Of a stretch of 64,000 nucleotides of DNA, positions 46,418 through 59,699 are shown piece after piece. Numbering within the stretch: position 1 is the first letter of the stretch; every line of letters begins with the position of its first letter. The translations under genes and the position numbers were made by a program. The DNA is from Cinnamomum chago (Eukaryota > Streptophyta > Magnoliopsida > Laurales > Lauraceae). Where the stretch lies: NCBI GenBank assembly GCA_038049695.1, contig CP142453.1:14884001-14948000 (forward strand). The letters run 5' to 3'. Below the pieces are notes generated by a model that did not search any database, had not been told where the DNA came from, and saw only the letters and a list, made by a program, of their open reading frames with translations.

Positions 46418-49400
46418 TCATCTAACCCTGCAGGCTGCGGGGCTGCCTGTAGAACAGTTGGGGCTGTGAGACCTGCAAACCGCACTGCCACCTGCAAACC
46501 TACGGTGCATACGATAATCAGGGAGCCCAGTGCTGGCCGGGCTGATGGTAGGAGCTTCACCTGCGCCACTGCTTTGCAGGGGCTCTAGAGTCTCCACCAC
46601 ATCACTCATGAGGGGCCTTGCCTTGGGGTTCTGGCTAAGGCAATAGTATGCCAAGCTGCAAGCCTTCTGTGCGGCCCTCCCTGAGTACTGATCCTCCAAT
46701 CTGGGGTCAATGATCTGCAGAAGCTTTCGCTTGTCGTTGAGCTTGGGCCGAGCCCAGTCAACCAGGCTCTGCTCCTTGGCAGGTCGGGTCTTGTCCACAG
46801 ACCGCCTGCCTGTCAACAACTCTAGAAGGACTACGCCAAAGCTGTAGACATCACTCTTGGCAGTAAGGTGACCTGGTCATTTGAGTACAAGCGAGTTCAG
46901 TAAGCTACTAGATGCCAGGCATCCAAAGACAGTAAAAAATCTTCCAAAAGAACAAAGCATCCAAAGAATCCATCCATCAGTGCCTTGAGGTTCAATCAAC
47001 ACATCATGGGCTATATCATGACAATAGTAGCAGAATCTTCAAGGAATAAGAGTCTTGAAAACTAACCAAACAGCAACATGGAATTCAAACTATGCATTCA
47101 AATAGACATTTGCAACCTTAAATGCCATCGGAACCCACATATAAAACCAAGGTCTGCTAGAGGGAATTAAAATTGAATAGAATTTTTTAATTTTTTTTTT
47201 TTAAATGAAGGCCCACCATTCTGTGAAGTATAAAGAGAAGTTGAGGAAATAGACCAACCCACTCAAGGGCCTGATACTGGTTTCCATGGAAATACATTTC
47301 CCATCTGATGGAAACACATTTCCTAGAAGACACATGTACTTACCATATAAAGGAAAATCATCCAAGGCCAAAACAAAATAAAAAAGGAAGGATATTCACA
47401 CGCACCATTACATAGCTTTATCTTAGTAGCGTTCTTATCATGAAATGCACACATAAACTTGCAGAATACAGGGGACCTAGCCTCAAGGGGGAAGCTTTAA
47501 AAAGAATCCTTCAAGGGATAACCTAGCTAAAAGAATTATAGTATTATTACTGTTATTGTTGTTGTTGATGATGATGATCACAATCATGAATCTAGGAGAC
47601 CTTGATAGAAAATTTCCAAGATGTCCAGAGGCCATACCAGTCATTACATACTCAGGTGCAGCATATCCATAGGTGCCCATCACACGCGTTGACACATGAG
47701 TTTCATCTCCTTGCGGTCCGGCTTTGGCAAGGCCAAAATCAGAAAGCTTGGCTGTATAATCCTGTTAAGACGGGAGAACCAAGAAAAGAATGTCAAGAAA
47801 TTCAAAGAAAGGCAGTCACAGAATATTGTTTCTAAGAATTTTGAACTTCGAAAAACATCACTAACAGAGTCCAACAATATATTTGAGGTCTTGAAGTCCC
47901 GGTAGATAACAGGCCTTTCTGCGTTGTGAAGGAATGCGAGCCCTTTGGCAGCTCCTAGTGCAATCATCATTCTCGTTGCCCAAGATAATGGAACAGCTGC
48001 CTCTGAATGCCTCAGGCAACAGAAGCCTTGTCAGTGAAATTTGAATTACAACAACGGGAATATGAATGGAACAAAAAATTTGTAAAAATTTGTCATGGAG
48101 ACAATTGTTTCTTTCTTTTGCAGCGGTAAATAAAGATACAATCAGTTCTTGAAAGCACATGCTTGTGCTTATGATCTTCATTCATCATCAGGAAAAGGAA
48201 AAAAAAAAAAAAAAAAAGAAAAAAGAAGGAACAGAGCAGTGAGAAAACCAACGAAAATAGACTGCCTCAGATCATAGCTAGACAATCAGGAGATTGACTT
48301 AAGGCCTTCAAGGGATAAAAGACAGACAGGCAAAAATTAAAGGCTTCTCAGTATCACATTGTAATTAGATGAAGGAGATCGACTAAGGCCTTCAAGGGAG
48401 AAAGAAAAGTGTTTTAAGACAGACAGGCAGACATAAAAGGCTTCTCAGTATCACGTTGTAATTAGATGAAGACAAGGATACTCCAATCAGATGAAGACAT
48501 GGGTCAAACAAGTATGAATTAGACCCAAATGTACAATAAGCCCCTAGGTAAAGGATCATATGATCCCTCAAGGAGCAAAACTTAAGAGAAACACTGTTTG
48601 TAATGTTATATAATCATTATACCAAGGGTTTCCAACTCAACCCATGTAAGACAGACTTCCACATATTTACGCGATCTGAACTCAACAAAATATCTGTTCC
48701 CAAGTTTGAAGAACCAAAACTCAAATTATTAAAAAATAAAAACAGCATTTCTATAAATTGGACTGAATTACAGAGAAAATTGTTTTATACAGACTATAAA
48801 AATATTTATAATTCATTGGATAAAAGAGCATTATATGATTGTAAAACCCATCTGAAAATGGCTTCACATTGCTTATGTCTCTCCCAAGAAATACAGCAAA
48901 TGAAAGTCATCATGTTCCTCACAGAATGGAGCATTGGCATTACCAGAAAGCCTGAAGGTAATAATCCTGCAATGCATGTATCCTAGGTTACAGATCAACA
49001 TAGATTTCAGGAAGCTTTTTTTTTCCCCCTTTAAGTTGAGATTCTCCAAGGAAGGAGAGAGAGATTGGGTTTTGAAAGCACAATGTTCAAAGAACCACTC
49101 ATGACATTAGACAATAATGGAAAGCAAAAGAAACTAAAAGTGACAAACAAAAGCTATTCCCTGAAGCTAACAAGATCAAATGATAGTTATAATAATTTTT
49201 TAATGATTACAAAAGAACCTTATTGAAGAGAAAAAAAACTATTGAAGGGAGAAAAGCACAAAGTCAAACATACTTCGGAACAAGTGGTTTTCAAGGCTAC
49301 CACGGAACATGAACTCATAGACAAGTAATCGATGATCATCCTCACAGCAATACCCAATCAACTTCACCAGATTAGGATGTCTCAGCTGACCTAAAAAATT

Positions 49401-52400
49401 AACCTCAGTCTGAAGATAAGAACAAGAGCAGTCAATGTAGAATCCTAATCGCAAGAGACATTTTTAAAAAAATGGTATATAAGATTAGTGACAGAAAAGT
49501 ACAATAAATCCTACTTACAAGCCATTCTCTATGTCCCTGAAGGCCCTCTTTGTTGAGGACCTTGACAGCAACAGGGATAGATTTCAATCCAACCCTCACA
49601 TTCTCATCTATATACCCTTTGTACACAGTTCCAAACCCGCCTTCACCAAGGATGTAATCATTGCGGAAGCTCTTCGTGATGGTCTCGAGTTCAAACAAAG
49701 TGAAGGCAATCACATTAGTATATAACAACGCATTTTTTCTTGAATCTTCAATCGTTCGAGGGGTGGAAGGATCACTCAAATCCGAAAATGAACGATTGTG
49801 TCTCCTCTCAGAAGGAGCATTTTGGTTTTGCTGAACTGAAAAGAAAAATGCAGATAAAGTTGGTCTAATTTCAAACACAATAACTTTAAACAAAGACAAT
49901 TCGAAAAGATAAAAGAGAATTCAAAGGAAAATGAAAATATATAAAGAATAATATTTAAAAAAAGAAGAGAGATACACCACAAGCCACATAATTTTTTCCA
50001 CAACAAAATCCATCAGTCATATCTGTATATTAGCAAAAGCATTCAAAACTCAGCCATTGCGTTATCCCTAGAATTAGGAAAGCAGTCAACCTATTGGGGC
50101 AATTGTGGGCATTTCAAAGATTATTACAGTCACACGAAGCCCAATAAGTTTAGTTATCAGCAACCTTGTTGTTCCTAGTCAAGGTGGCTTGTCAAAGACC
50201 AAATTCGTAAGTGTCCTCATGCAAGCTTCAGAGCAGAAAGTACGATTATCAAAATTAACCTTAAAAGGCCTCAGGCTGTAACAAGAGGTTCCAGAAGTGA
50301 ATTCCCAAAAGAATGTGTTTTGAGCCTTGACCTCTCTTAATCAGAATGCAGCAAGGTAAGGTCCATATTTGGGTATCAAGGTGAGAAGGTGCATCTAATT
50401 ATGCATCATCTTCAGAGCAATGATCCAGGTCACACCACCAACAAACAATTACTTCTGCATTAGCATATTGGATAGTTGGGTAGGAGGATGCCCACAGCTG
50501 ATTGCATATAACATAAAATACACAAATTGAATGATAATAGTAATCAAATCAAGGGTTGCAAAATGGATGATTGAGCTGAATTGGGATACGATGATACTTC
50601 AAAATAGGTAATGAATCGTGCTTGCCGTACTTGATACTTTATTTTTGGTGTAGAACTCACGTCCCTGCCATATCCATGGCATGTCCCCACCGTGTCCACC
50701 CGAACCTAGGCATCATAGGTTATACCATCTGTTTTTCCCCACATCAGATTATTATCATCCAATGTTAAACATCGAGGAAGAGGTCACACAAGATACTGTT
50801 GGAGTTTTGTCCATTGTATTGTTGAGGAAAGAGAAATATGACATCCAGAATTCCTCCAATAATTATTTATATTAGACTAGATATGGCTCCTGCAAACCAT
50901 CAGGAGTTCAAAAGAATATGACTTACCAAGTTATATAAAGATTTTTGTACCAACAAGAATCAAGCATATATAATACATTTTTCACAGTTGCCAGACTCCT
51001 TTTATTTAAATAACCCTTTCTGACTGTTCGCCACATGCCCATTTTTCTTTTTCCATCTTGATTGCTAAACATACTAAAGAAAATTACCAATAGAAACCTC
51101 TAGAAATTCAACAAGGCTCTTGGAGAAGCAACCATTGCAAGGCAAATTAAAATTTAAGTAAAGAGAACAGGAACTAAGGGGAAAAAAGGTAGGTAGCTTT
51201 CAAAAACAACTCTTGAGAGTTGAGACTCATTGTGGCCACTTTGCAAGATACAGCAAAACTTGAGTCTTAGGTATGAAAATTTGTGATATTTGGACCTTTC
51301 AAAAAAAAAAAAAAGTGACAGTCAAACACAAAGATACTTGGATGACAATATGATCCCCTTCTCTAAGACACAAGCACAAGACCTGAGTGAGTTTTGAACC
51401 ATATGCCTACGAAACAAGAAAATGAGATTCGAGTGAAAAATACCAAATGAAATGAACTGATCCCAAGATATAGATGGAACATATTTAATGCGTTTCACTG
51501 TAAGCAGTGGCAAAGCCAGGGTTTTTCCTAAGGACAGGCAAAAGTTTTCTCTTAGCAAGACTTTTTTTTTGGGGGGGGAACGGTAAGTACTCACACACAC
51601 ACTCAAGCCCCTCACTATTAGTGCTACAGCCAGTGATAATTGTCAAAAAATAAAAAATGATATTTGGGAACGAATTAAAAAATTAACATGTTAACATAAT
51701 TTCAAATTTTTGAAATCATGTTTACAAAGTGCAATTTAACCAATAAACTAGTTCATAGATTCTATCCCAAAAAAGATAAAATGATGAATGTATATTGCTC
51801 TATACATCAAACAACATTCAATAAGGGGTCCACAAAAGTAGAGAAGAAATGAGAATTATATGATTTTGGCATATTTACTTGTGAGCACATAATTATAGTC
51901 ACAAATACAAAATAAAAATAAACAAATTAAATAATTTTTTCAATGTCATAAAATGGTGATTAGTACAAAAAGTTTTGAAATACTAAGGTTGATGGAAATT
52001 TTGGGGCATGTAATTACTTCTAAGAAATAATTAGATCTAATTAATTTCAAATTTTGAATTAAAAATTTTAAAATTCAAATTTTGATTACAACTTACTGGG
52101 CAAGCATAACATTCTAATTATGAGTGCCAAACTTAAGAGGTCCTACATTCTAGGCACAATAAAGGGTGAAGAAAAAGAAAAGGGAAAAAAGAGACACACA
52201 CACAGGGAGAGAGAGAGAGAGAGAGAGAGAGATAAGGAGTGTACGATGCATATTTATTTGAGAAGGCCTTAGTGAGTTGTCATGTAGAAAAGGGAGGAAT
52301 AAAATAAGTAAGAAGAACAATATGGAATCTTATGTGTGATGAGTTGTCTTTTTTATACAAGTTAAAAGACAAACTTACCCTTATATATTTTGAAAGTTCA

Positions 52401-55400
52401 ACTCATTAGAGAAAGGAAAACAGAAGAGGAACAAACAAGGAAAAAAGAGCATGAGGAGGGGCTAAGGGCATCAAAACCAAATATACATTGAGATTTTTTT
52501 CTCCTATATTTGAGGAAACAAAAAGTTGAGGGGCAATTGCCCCTCTTCAACTCTATGTGGCACCACAATTGATTGTAAGCTTTTGTAATGCAATCCCTGA
52601 TATAGTCATATCCTGAGAAGTTGAATCTTAGAGAACCCATCTGATGAAAAACAAAGTATGGGGTCAACCAGATGAGACCCAAGGGTGTTCCCAGTACCAC
52701 ATATGGGCCCCAAATGAAGGCATAGTCCACATGAAACATTCCCCATTGGTGCCACACATTCAAACAACCCTGAATTAGTCAACCTGCTTTCCATTTTGTG
52801 AAGTCGTGTAAAGTCTTTCGGTGTTTTTCATAGGTGTAGCAAAATTCATTTGGCAGATGATGTCCAATGTCCAAATGACATGATATTAGATGTGTTTGAT
52901 GTATTATTCAATTCCAGATTCCACAATTCCAAGATTGTGCAATCTGGCAAGGATTAAAGAAAATATGGGCCATTTACTGGTAAACTAAAAGTCCAGTTTC
53001 GAGTTTTACCCAGTTCGTAGCCATCTAGAACTTAGTAAAAGATTTGCTTAAGTTGTAATGAGCTTGCAAAGGCATTTCAATAGTCCTTAATAAGGCATCA
53101 TGTCCTGGAAGTCTGACTTGGATTCTGTTACAGTTATTGAGTTGCAATTAGAGGAAATTAGTTCAATGTCCTAAAATATGACACAAGGACGGATATACCT
53201 CCCATTATCTTACCATATAATAAAGATGCAATCTATATTATTTTACATATAACAATCAATAAAATTCAAAATTCATCTCTCATGACTTTGGTGATAAATC
53301 CATCATCTTCCACCCTTTGGTGCCGATCCATTGGAAGTTAACTCTGAAGATGTGGAACCTAGTGAAGATTATGTTATGCACCTGTCATCTAAAGCACCCC
53401 ACATGACCAGATTACTCAATCACAGCCATTACCCTTTTTGGTCCAAGAGTTAGGAATCATCATGAGGAAAAGCTGAAGAAGTCCCAATTAATGCAATCAG
53501 AGTATCAGACTGTCTGAGGGTCTAAACCTCAGAAACCAGAAAATCCAGGAAATTTACAGAAATGCAGAAATTGTGAATCAACAAGGAAACCAAAAGTAAC
53601 CCACAAATTGACCTTAGATGCAAAGATATCTCAATCCAAAGGAGACATTGATCAACCTAATGGAGAGAAGAAACCGTCTCACAGGTATTATTAATATGCT
53701 GAAACTGCTCATTACAGTCAACTGTTGCTTGTGTGTGTGTGTGTGTGTGTGTTGTATGTATAGCTTCTAACCCTAGAAATCTCTAGATACAAATTAAAGT
53801 CCTTCTCAACTCATCAAATATCTTTAAACTAAAATATGGATCGCTAGTTACTTGATTGAAGGAAAAAGGTCAAAGAAAAATATGAATATGGATTAATCTG
53901 AAATTCGAAATCATATCACAAATCATTCGAGGGGATGAATTGAGTCATATCGTGAATCGTAGGATTTTTTACTTTTCTCATAAAAAATTTTAGATAAAAA
54001 TATTTTTAAAAAAAGTAGTGGTTCATAATCCACTGCTTTCCATTTATAGCTACATAAATACAATGACAAGTAAGACTATGATACAATCATATGAAGAACA
54101 TCATTAACATCTATTAATATATCATCAATGATATTGTAAATAGTTAGATATGTTCTAGAAATTAATTTCACTAGGAAAAACGAACAAGTTGTGATAGTTC
54201 TTTTTTTGTCTCTCTAAATCAAAAAAATAAAAACAAATATAAATAATCAATCTTACATTTTCCTAAAATTAAGAATGTGTTTATGAAGAAAAAGTCATAA
54301 TTAATTAAAAAAAATGAATAAGGGTCTAAACCTCGTACACACAGTCGAATGAACGTTTCTTATTCATCTCAAAAGCCTTTCCAAAATCGCAAAAATTCTT
54401 TAGAGACTTCATTGACCTTTAAATAACTTTTTAAAAATGAAAAACTAATTAAAAAATATAGAAAAAAAGTAAAAGGTCATTAATATTAACCTCTTAACTG
54501 TAGCTATTTTCACTTAGCCGAATTGCTTGAATCATAAGATTCATTAAAACAAGTATTGAATCATAAGATTTGTACATGAATCCTGAGACTCACCTGTAAA
54601 CCTGTAAATGGGATTAATTGAATAGATTTGAATCGTTTTCCTAGGATTCGATATGAATCGCAAAAATTTGGGATACGAATCATAGGATTCTAACGACAAA
54701 GAATACCCCATATTCATTATTGGCTGGAAATGTCCAGAACAACTCAGATATGCTTCTGGTTGTGAGGCCCATATGGCCAATCAATTGGAGAGGTGGGGCC
54801 CTCCATTAGATGCTCCACTCATGAATGACACATATGGTGGCTTTTTTTAATGGGTTTGGGTCCATATTGGGCCATTTATAAAAGCTCAACAGCCCAGTTG
54901 TTGGTTCTGTTCGCACAACTTTTCCTGTTATTTGCAAAAACCTCGCCTGCAGTTTTATTTCTTATCAAACAACCACTCTGGCACTTAATTTCATTTGCTT
55001 CTAGAGCACTTTCAGATCCATTCTTTGATCATCACTTGATCCAACCCTCCTCCTCAGTGCTCTCATATTGCTCCATGAATGCTTCCACAGTCACGATAAT
55101 TTGATTCACAATCAATTCTTCATCAAAAGGTCAGGTGCTCTGTGTTCCTGATGGTGAAAAACACTAATACTACACTCTTACCTGATTTAAATTACTGATT
55201 TGTAATTGTAACTCAGTACCTCTCTTCCAAACCTGATAAAACAATACATTGGTTCTTATAATTCTTCATTACTAAAAAAAAAAAATGCTTCTGCACTTGC
55301 AATCTTTAAAGACATAATATTTACTAGTACCACTTAAGTAAAAAATACACTGGAAGTATGATTCAAGAACAAAGAAACAAAAATAAAAATAAAAATAAAA

Positions 55401-56070
55401 TGCAAGAGTACACATTTCAAATATAAGAAAGCACAATTAATAAATTAACTCAGGGTCAGGGTTCTACTATCCATACCATCAAATTCATAATATGATATCA
55501 ATTTTCAAGATTAAGAAAATTAAAGACACCAAATGCCAAAATATAAGACTTTTCAAGACATGGATAGAATAGCCATCTCCTAACATTTTTCCTATCCCCA
55601 TCTCAAAAGTTCACAACTTCAATTACCCTTCTTCCCACCATCAATATCAATCAATCTCCATAGCAAACTCTATAATTCAAAAAACAAACGGCGAATGTGG
55701 AAAAAGGTAACAGATAAAAGAGACCCATCCCCTACATTCCATCTATTTCACCGGGCAATGCTAAAATGCACCGCGCACGCGGCCAGCCCAGAAAATGCTA
55801 GAATGCGCCGTGTGCGATGAGAGCCTACTACAGAAATCAAAGATTGTAAAATGCGCCGCAGGGGGGGTTGGGGGGGGAGCGTTGATTTACCATGAAAGAA
55901 ACGCATTCATCAACAACAACAAACAAAACCCCAACCGCAGAGACGCCCAAAACACTCTAAACTGCGCCTGTAATGAAACTGAAACCCTAAAATCCGAACC
56001 ACATTCACAGAAGGAAATGAAAACCCTGGAATCGGAAGAGGAAAGGAAGCCTGCTAAAGTGCGCCGTGGG

Positions 56071-56107
<37 letters not shown>

Positions 56108-56157
56108 TGAGCGTGAACGACGACTGCTGACTCCTCTCTGGTTCCGCAGTTGCCCAT
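46418..56157 (-). CDS. PBL8: Receptor-like cytoplasmic kinase, PBL8 type (RLCK-VII), six exons
   Basis: Ser/Thr kinase expected at the inner face of the plasma membrane, in the RLCK-VII class that relays immune and growth receptor signals. Exons: 56157-56106, 49835-49519, 49409-49274, 48002-47866, 47761-47638 and 46872-46418; 406 residues. All junctions are GT-AG and stay in frame. Exon 1 encodes only 17 residues starting MGNCG, with Gly2 for N-myristoylation and Cys4 for palmitoylation. Kinase motifs: Gly loop GEGGFG (81-86), catalytic Lys109 in VAVK, YRD at 202-204 in place of HRD, DFG at 222-224, and activation segment [18 protein letters not shown]. The segment after residue 60 is nearly the same as Arabidopsis PBL8 (At5g01020), including [12 protein letters not shown] and [17 protein letters not shown], and the length is close to its roughly 410. 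The tail after about residue 345 is less conserved. Intron 1 is about 6.3 kb. Other family members are possible, but the match to PBL8 is strong. Confidence 0.93.
49836..56105 (-). other. PBL8 first intron, about 6.3 kb
   Basis: Donor is CAAG|GTCTCT and acceptor is CTTTTCAG. Both fit the phase needed to join the MGNCG exon to the kinase exon. The intron is AT-rich and holds a (GA)n run near 52210-52231, a (GT)n run near 53730-53751, poly-A/T runs, and a possible hAT-like fragment around 51500-52580 where a GGGGCAATTGCCCC-type motif appears. No open frame in it looks like a gene. Confidence 0.75.
56075..56104 (+). repeat. (GA)n microsatellite next to the PBL8 exon 1 donor
   Basis: A GA repeat starts at the fourth intron base of PBL8 intron 1, so on the sense strand the donor runs GTCTCTCTCT. 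A long 'RERERE' frame through it is an artefact of the repeat. Confidence 0.85.
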
Positions 56158-57312
56158 CTTCTGCTGCAGCCCCGGCGCAAAGTATCATCGTCCGGTCCGG
56201 CCCGACCGCAGGGTTTCTCTGTGGCTGGGAGATACGATCGGGATATACAGTGAAATCTCTCGCGCCGTAGAAGGATTCGTGAGTAAGTGACTGAGAGAGA
56301 GAGAGAGTGAAAGAGAGGGTTTGGTTTTGTATGGGAAATGGAAATTACATGTGATGTGACGCAGAGGACGCTCTCAGTCTCTGCTGCTATAACTTCAACC
56401 GAGAGAGAGATTCCGTTATTACAGTGTGGGGAGAGGAGTAGAGAAAAGAGAAGACTTAAGACCATGAGGGCAGTGGATTTACTGAAATGCCCCTTTATCC
56501 ATCTGTGTTTGGTCTTTCAGTTCACACCATCAACCCGGCAAAAAACTGAAAAAGACAGAGTTCATACTGTTTCCTGTTTCACACTTTTTTGTCGTAGAGC
56601 ATCCTCCACCGTTGGATTGCGTTTATTATAGATAAAAGTATGCTTATAAAAACTGTTCTACTTTGAGCCTTTGAATCTGGATTTTACTTCTTTCATGCCA
56701 CCGGAAGCTTTTATTTAGTAGGAGACCATCAAAGTTCCCAATGAGATGAGACCACCATCTGCTGTTGTTGTTTTTTTTTTTTTTTTCAGGACAATAAGGG
56801 GGCTAGTATTCATGAAAGAACCAATACGAAAAGAGAGAACACCAGGAGAGGATGCCCGCACAAGTAGAAAAATGGTAACCGCAAATATGGGAGAGATTCA
56901 GAATTTGTCCTTGGTCATCCAGGTGAAAGCCAAGTAGTTCTCAACCGACTAAGCAACTGCTAGTTCTCGACAGTTAATTTAAAGCGCCTTCATCTTCCAC
57001 AACAGCTACTTTCTTATCGGAGGAGGTCGGAAATACGGGTCTTTTCTCATGAAGAAAATCAAACCATATTACAACGCGTTGGAAATTTAGGATGAGAGAA
57101 ATTGTCGTTGCACCCAAACATGAGTGGAGAAAGCACAACAACACCTTGTCTCCGCCCTTTTCAAGATAATAGCCGTTGCACAGACACATCTTAAGGCCAT
57201 ACTTGCTCAAGTCGCTCTGCGTGGTTTTTTTTTTTTTTTTTTATCACTAAAGCCAAGTTTCAGGATCTTTAGCTATGGGGCAAACAAATGCCTACCTAAA
57301 GGCTGAAAGGCT
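56158..57312. other. PBL8 upstream region and intergenic DNA
   Basis: GC-richer than average just upstream of the PBL8 ATG, with short GA runs (56292-56305, 56402-56410). This is the likely leader and promoter. No clear TATA box and no gene on the other strand. Confidence 0.4.
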
Positions 57313-57420
57313 GGACTATTAAGATCTTCAAGTGAGGCCAACCAATCAGGTTGGTCAGGTCCCCATTGGGTTCACCCAACCTGATTGGTTGGCCTGACTT
57401 GGAGACCTTAATATGGGCCC
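57313..57420. repeat. Long imperfect hairpin
   Basis: Arms of about 42 bp with a perfect 20-bp inner stem: 57335-57354 (AGGCCAACCAATCAGGTTGG) pairs with 57376-57395, loop 21 nt. The outer arm continues with about five mismatches. It could be a foldback element or a small-RNA precursor. Confidence 0.8.
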
Positions 57421-58899
57421 ACTAGGCGTCATTTTGTTTAAATGGTCAAGTCAGCTGCTTAGTTAATAAGTAATTTAGTGCAACACTGACTCTTTCCTAA
57501 CCCAAGCCCTAGGTTTGCTACTTTGGCCTGTACCAACCAAACACAAGATTCATACTGAGCATTTTTAGGTCCAGTTCTGGCTTAGCCTAAAAACAACCTC
57601 CAAAGTATCAGGCAAGGTTTGAAACTTGAATCAGTTTAACTAGGGGTTGGGTCAGTCCCAGTTGGGTGGACATCAACATTGGGTTGATCAAAATTCAGGC
57701 TGGGCTTGGGTGGACCTAAGCCACAGTCAACCTACCTTAGTGGCTCAGTGCCTGCTTGACTGCTGTATAGTTGCTTGGGCAGTTTTTGAAATGCTGCATA
57801 GTACTGTCACAAACAGTAACCGTGAAAATATGGAATGAGATGATAGTGATACTTACAACTATATAAAATTATCAACACCATCAAAGACCTTGTTTGGCAA
57901 TTAACTAATTAATTTAAAGTAAAGTGAATCCAGATAAGAAATGACATGGGTCATATTAAAAGTACATAATTTTAAAATTCCTTCCAAATTTTTCAAAAAA
58001 AAAAAAGGGCAACCTCCTTTCTCTCTTAAAAAACAAAAGAAAAAAAAAATCTACTCTTCTATACAAAAAGTCATAATAACTCCATACCAAACAACAAAAA
58101 ACAAAAAACCGTGATAACGCCTAATATTTTATTCTCTCTTGAATGACCTCACCATACATCCAAGCAGACCCTAAAATGAAGGCATTTATTATAGACTAGA
58201 GTATGTGTTATTAACTTATTAAAGCTTGCATGTTTCCATTATGGGCTAAATTATCTGCCTGTCATGTTATTCCTCACCTTCCTAAAGTTGAATTATCCCC
58301 GGTCCTAGGGAATGCAAAAGGGGTTAAGTCCGGCTGGAACCAATGTTTGTTTGCATTAAGATACATAAGAATTCACCTTATTTTTCATAGGAAAATGCAT
58401 AATGTCAATTTTTCTTATTCTCCTTTTCTTTTATTCATCAGTCAAATCCGATCCACACCGCCCATCCAGTAGATCTAAACGCAGATGGGCCTATCTGAAC
58501 AATCACACACAATAATAACCTTCAATTATAACGTGGACAGTGAAGTAGAATTTCGCCCCATTGGTGGGATCTTCAGGCCATGGCCATCCAAGGCATGGCC
58601 CACCAGATAACCGGCTCAGATCTATGAAATGTGCTACATATATATATAAAAAATAGGGTCAATGATACTTGTGAAATAAAAATTAGTGTCAACGATAGCA
58701 TTAATATTAAATAACCATGAACTGCTTTTCCAGGGAATCATCAAGTGCAAAATGGTCAAGAAGATTAGGGAAGGGTTAAGTTGTAATTTCGCAAGAGTAA
58801 AACAAAAGAAAGTGGCTACCTACACACTACAAACAGTTCTCTGCACACCGTATTTTTTTAAGAAAAATAAACAAAAGAAAAAAATTCTCTAAGCTACTC
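57421..58899. other. Non-coding DNA
   Basis: No gene or clear element seen. Confidence 0.45.
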
Positions 58900-59690
58900 A
58901 TCGCCCTCTCCTTCCCTCTCTCTCCTTGCTCCCCGCTCCGGCCACATCCGCTCAACCCCACAGCTGTAGATCCCTCTTTTTATCTCTCTCGCACGCCACC
59001 GATAGACCCCCCCCTCCCCCCTCCTTTTCGCCCGCCACTGGCCCTACCCAAAAACCTTCTACCTCTCTCTCTCCATCTCCCCCTCCCGCTCTCTGCCTCT
59101 TTGCCCGCCGCTGAAGCCCCACCTGCCCTCTCCCTTTTTCTCCCTTTCTCCCACTCCTTGCCCTCCCTCAACCCTCTCCCTCTCCCTCTCCCTCTCCCCG
59201 CCCTCCACCCGCCCACGAAGGGCCTGTTCATTTACTAGAATTCCTGACTTGAATTCTAATGGTTGGGGTTTTTGAGACATGATGTCACTTGCATTTTCAA
59301 ATTCCATGTTTCTTTACAGAAATTTATGAATTCCAGCACATGATAACTTTTAGGAATTCTTGGAATTCCACATTCTTTGCATTTTGGTGGAATTCCAAAA
59401 TGCTCATGCCCTTAGGAGGATTTTGGAATTCCACCTTGTCTAGGAATTCAAGAATTCTCCAAAAAAGAATTCTATGAATTCTAGTAAATCAACAGACCCC
59501 AAGTCTCCCTCTCCATCTCCCTCCCTTTCTCCATGTCGCTCCCTCCCCTTCCGCAGCACCGAAGATACGGAGGGGGTGGGGATGTGGGTGGGTGTAGAAA
59601 GAAATGGGGGCAGGGAAGTGGGAGCAGGGCTACTGCCGAGAGAAGGAAGGAGAGGGGAGGGGTACTTTAGGAATTTTTTTATTTTGCTAT
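58900..59690. repeat. CT-rich low-complexity region
   Basis: Strongly pyrimidine-rich (CTCTCC, CCCTC) on both sides of a MITE insertion (59220-59499). Open frames rich in Arg/Glu/Gly or Ser/Pro are products of the skewed composition. Confidence 0.6.
59220..59499. mobile_element. MITE rich in GAATTC motifs
   Basis: Left end GGGCCTGTTCATTTACTAGA and right end, read inward, GGGTCTGTTGATTTACTAGA form inverted repeats of about 26 bp. The interior is dense in GGAATTC/GAATTCC. No target duplication identified. Confidence 0.7.
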
Positions 59691-59699
59691 TTTAAAAGA

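Noticed and set aside
46340..46588. Plus-strand open frame opposite the PBL8 last exon
   Set aside because: It is antisense to a strongly conserved kinase exon, and its composition reflects that exon.
56070..56270. Arg/Glu-repeat open frame on the plus strand
   Set aside because: It is a (GA)n microsatellite antisense to PBL8 exon 1.
58980..59307. Arg/Glu/Gly-rich open frames
   Set aside because: Product of CT-rich low-complexity DNA and broken by a MITE.
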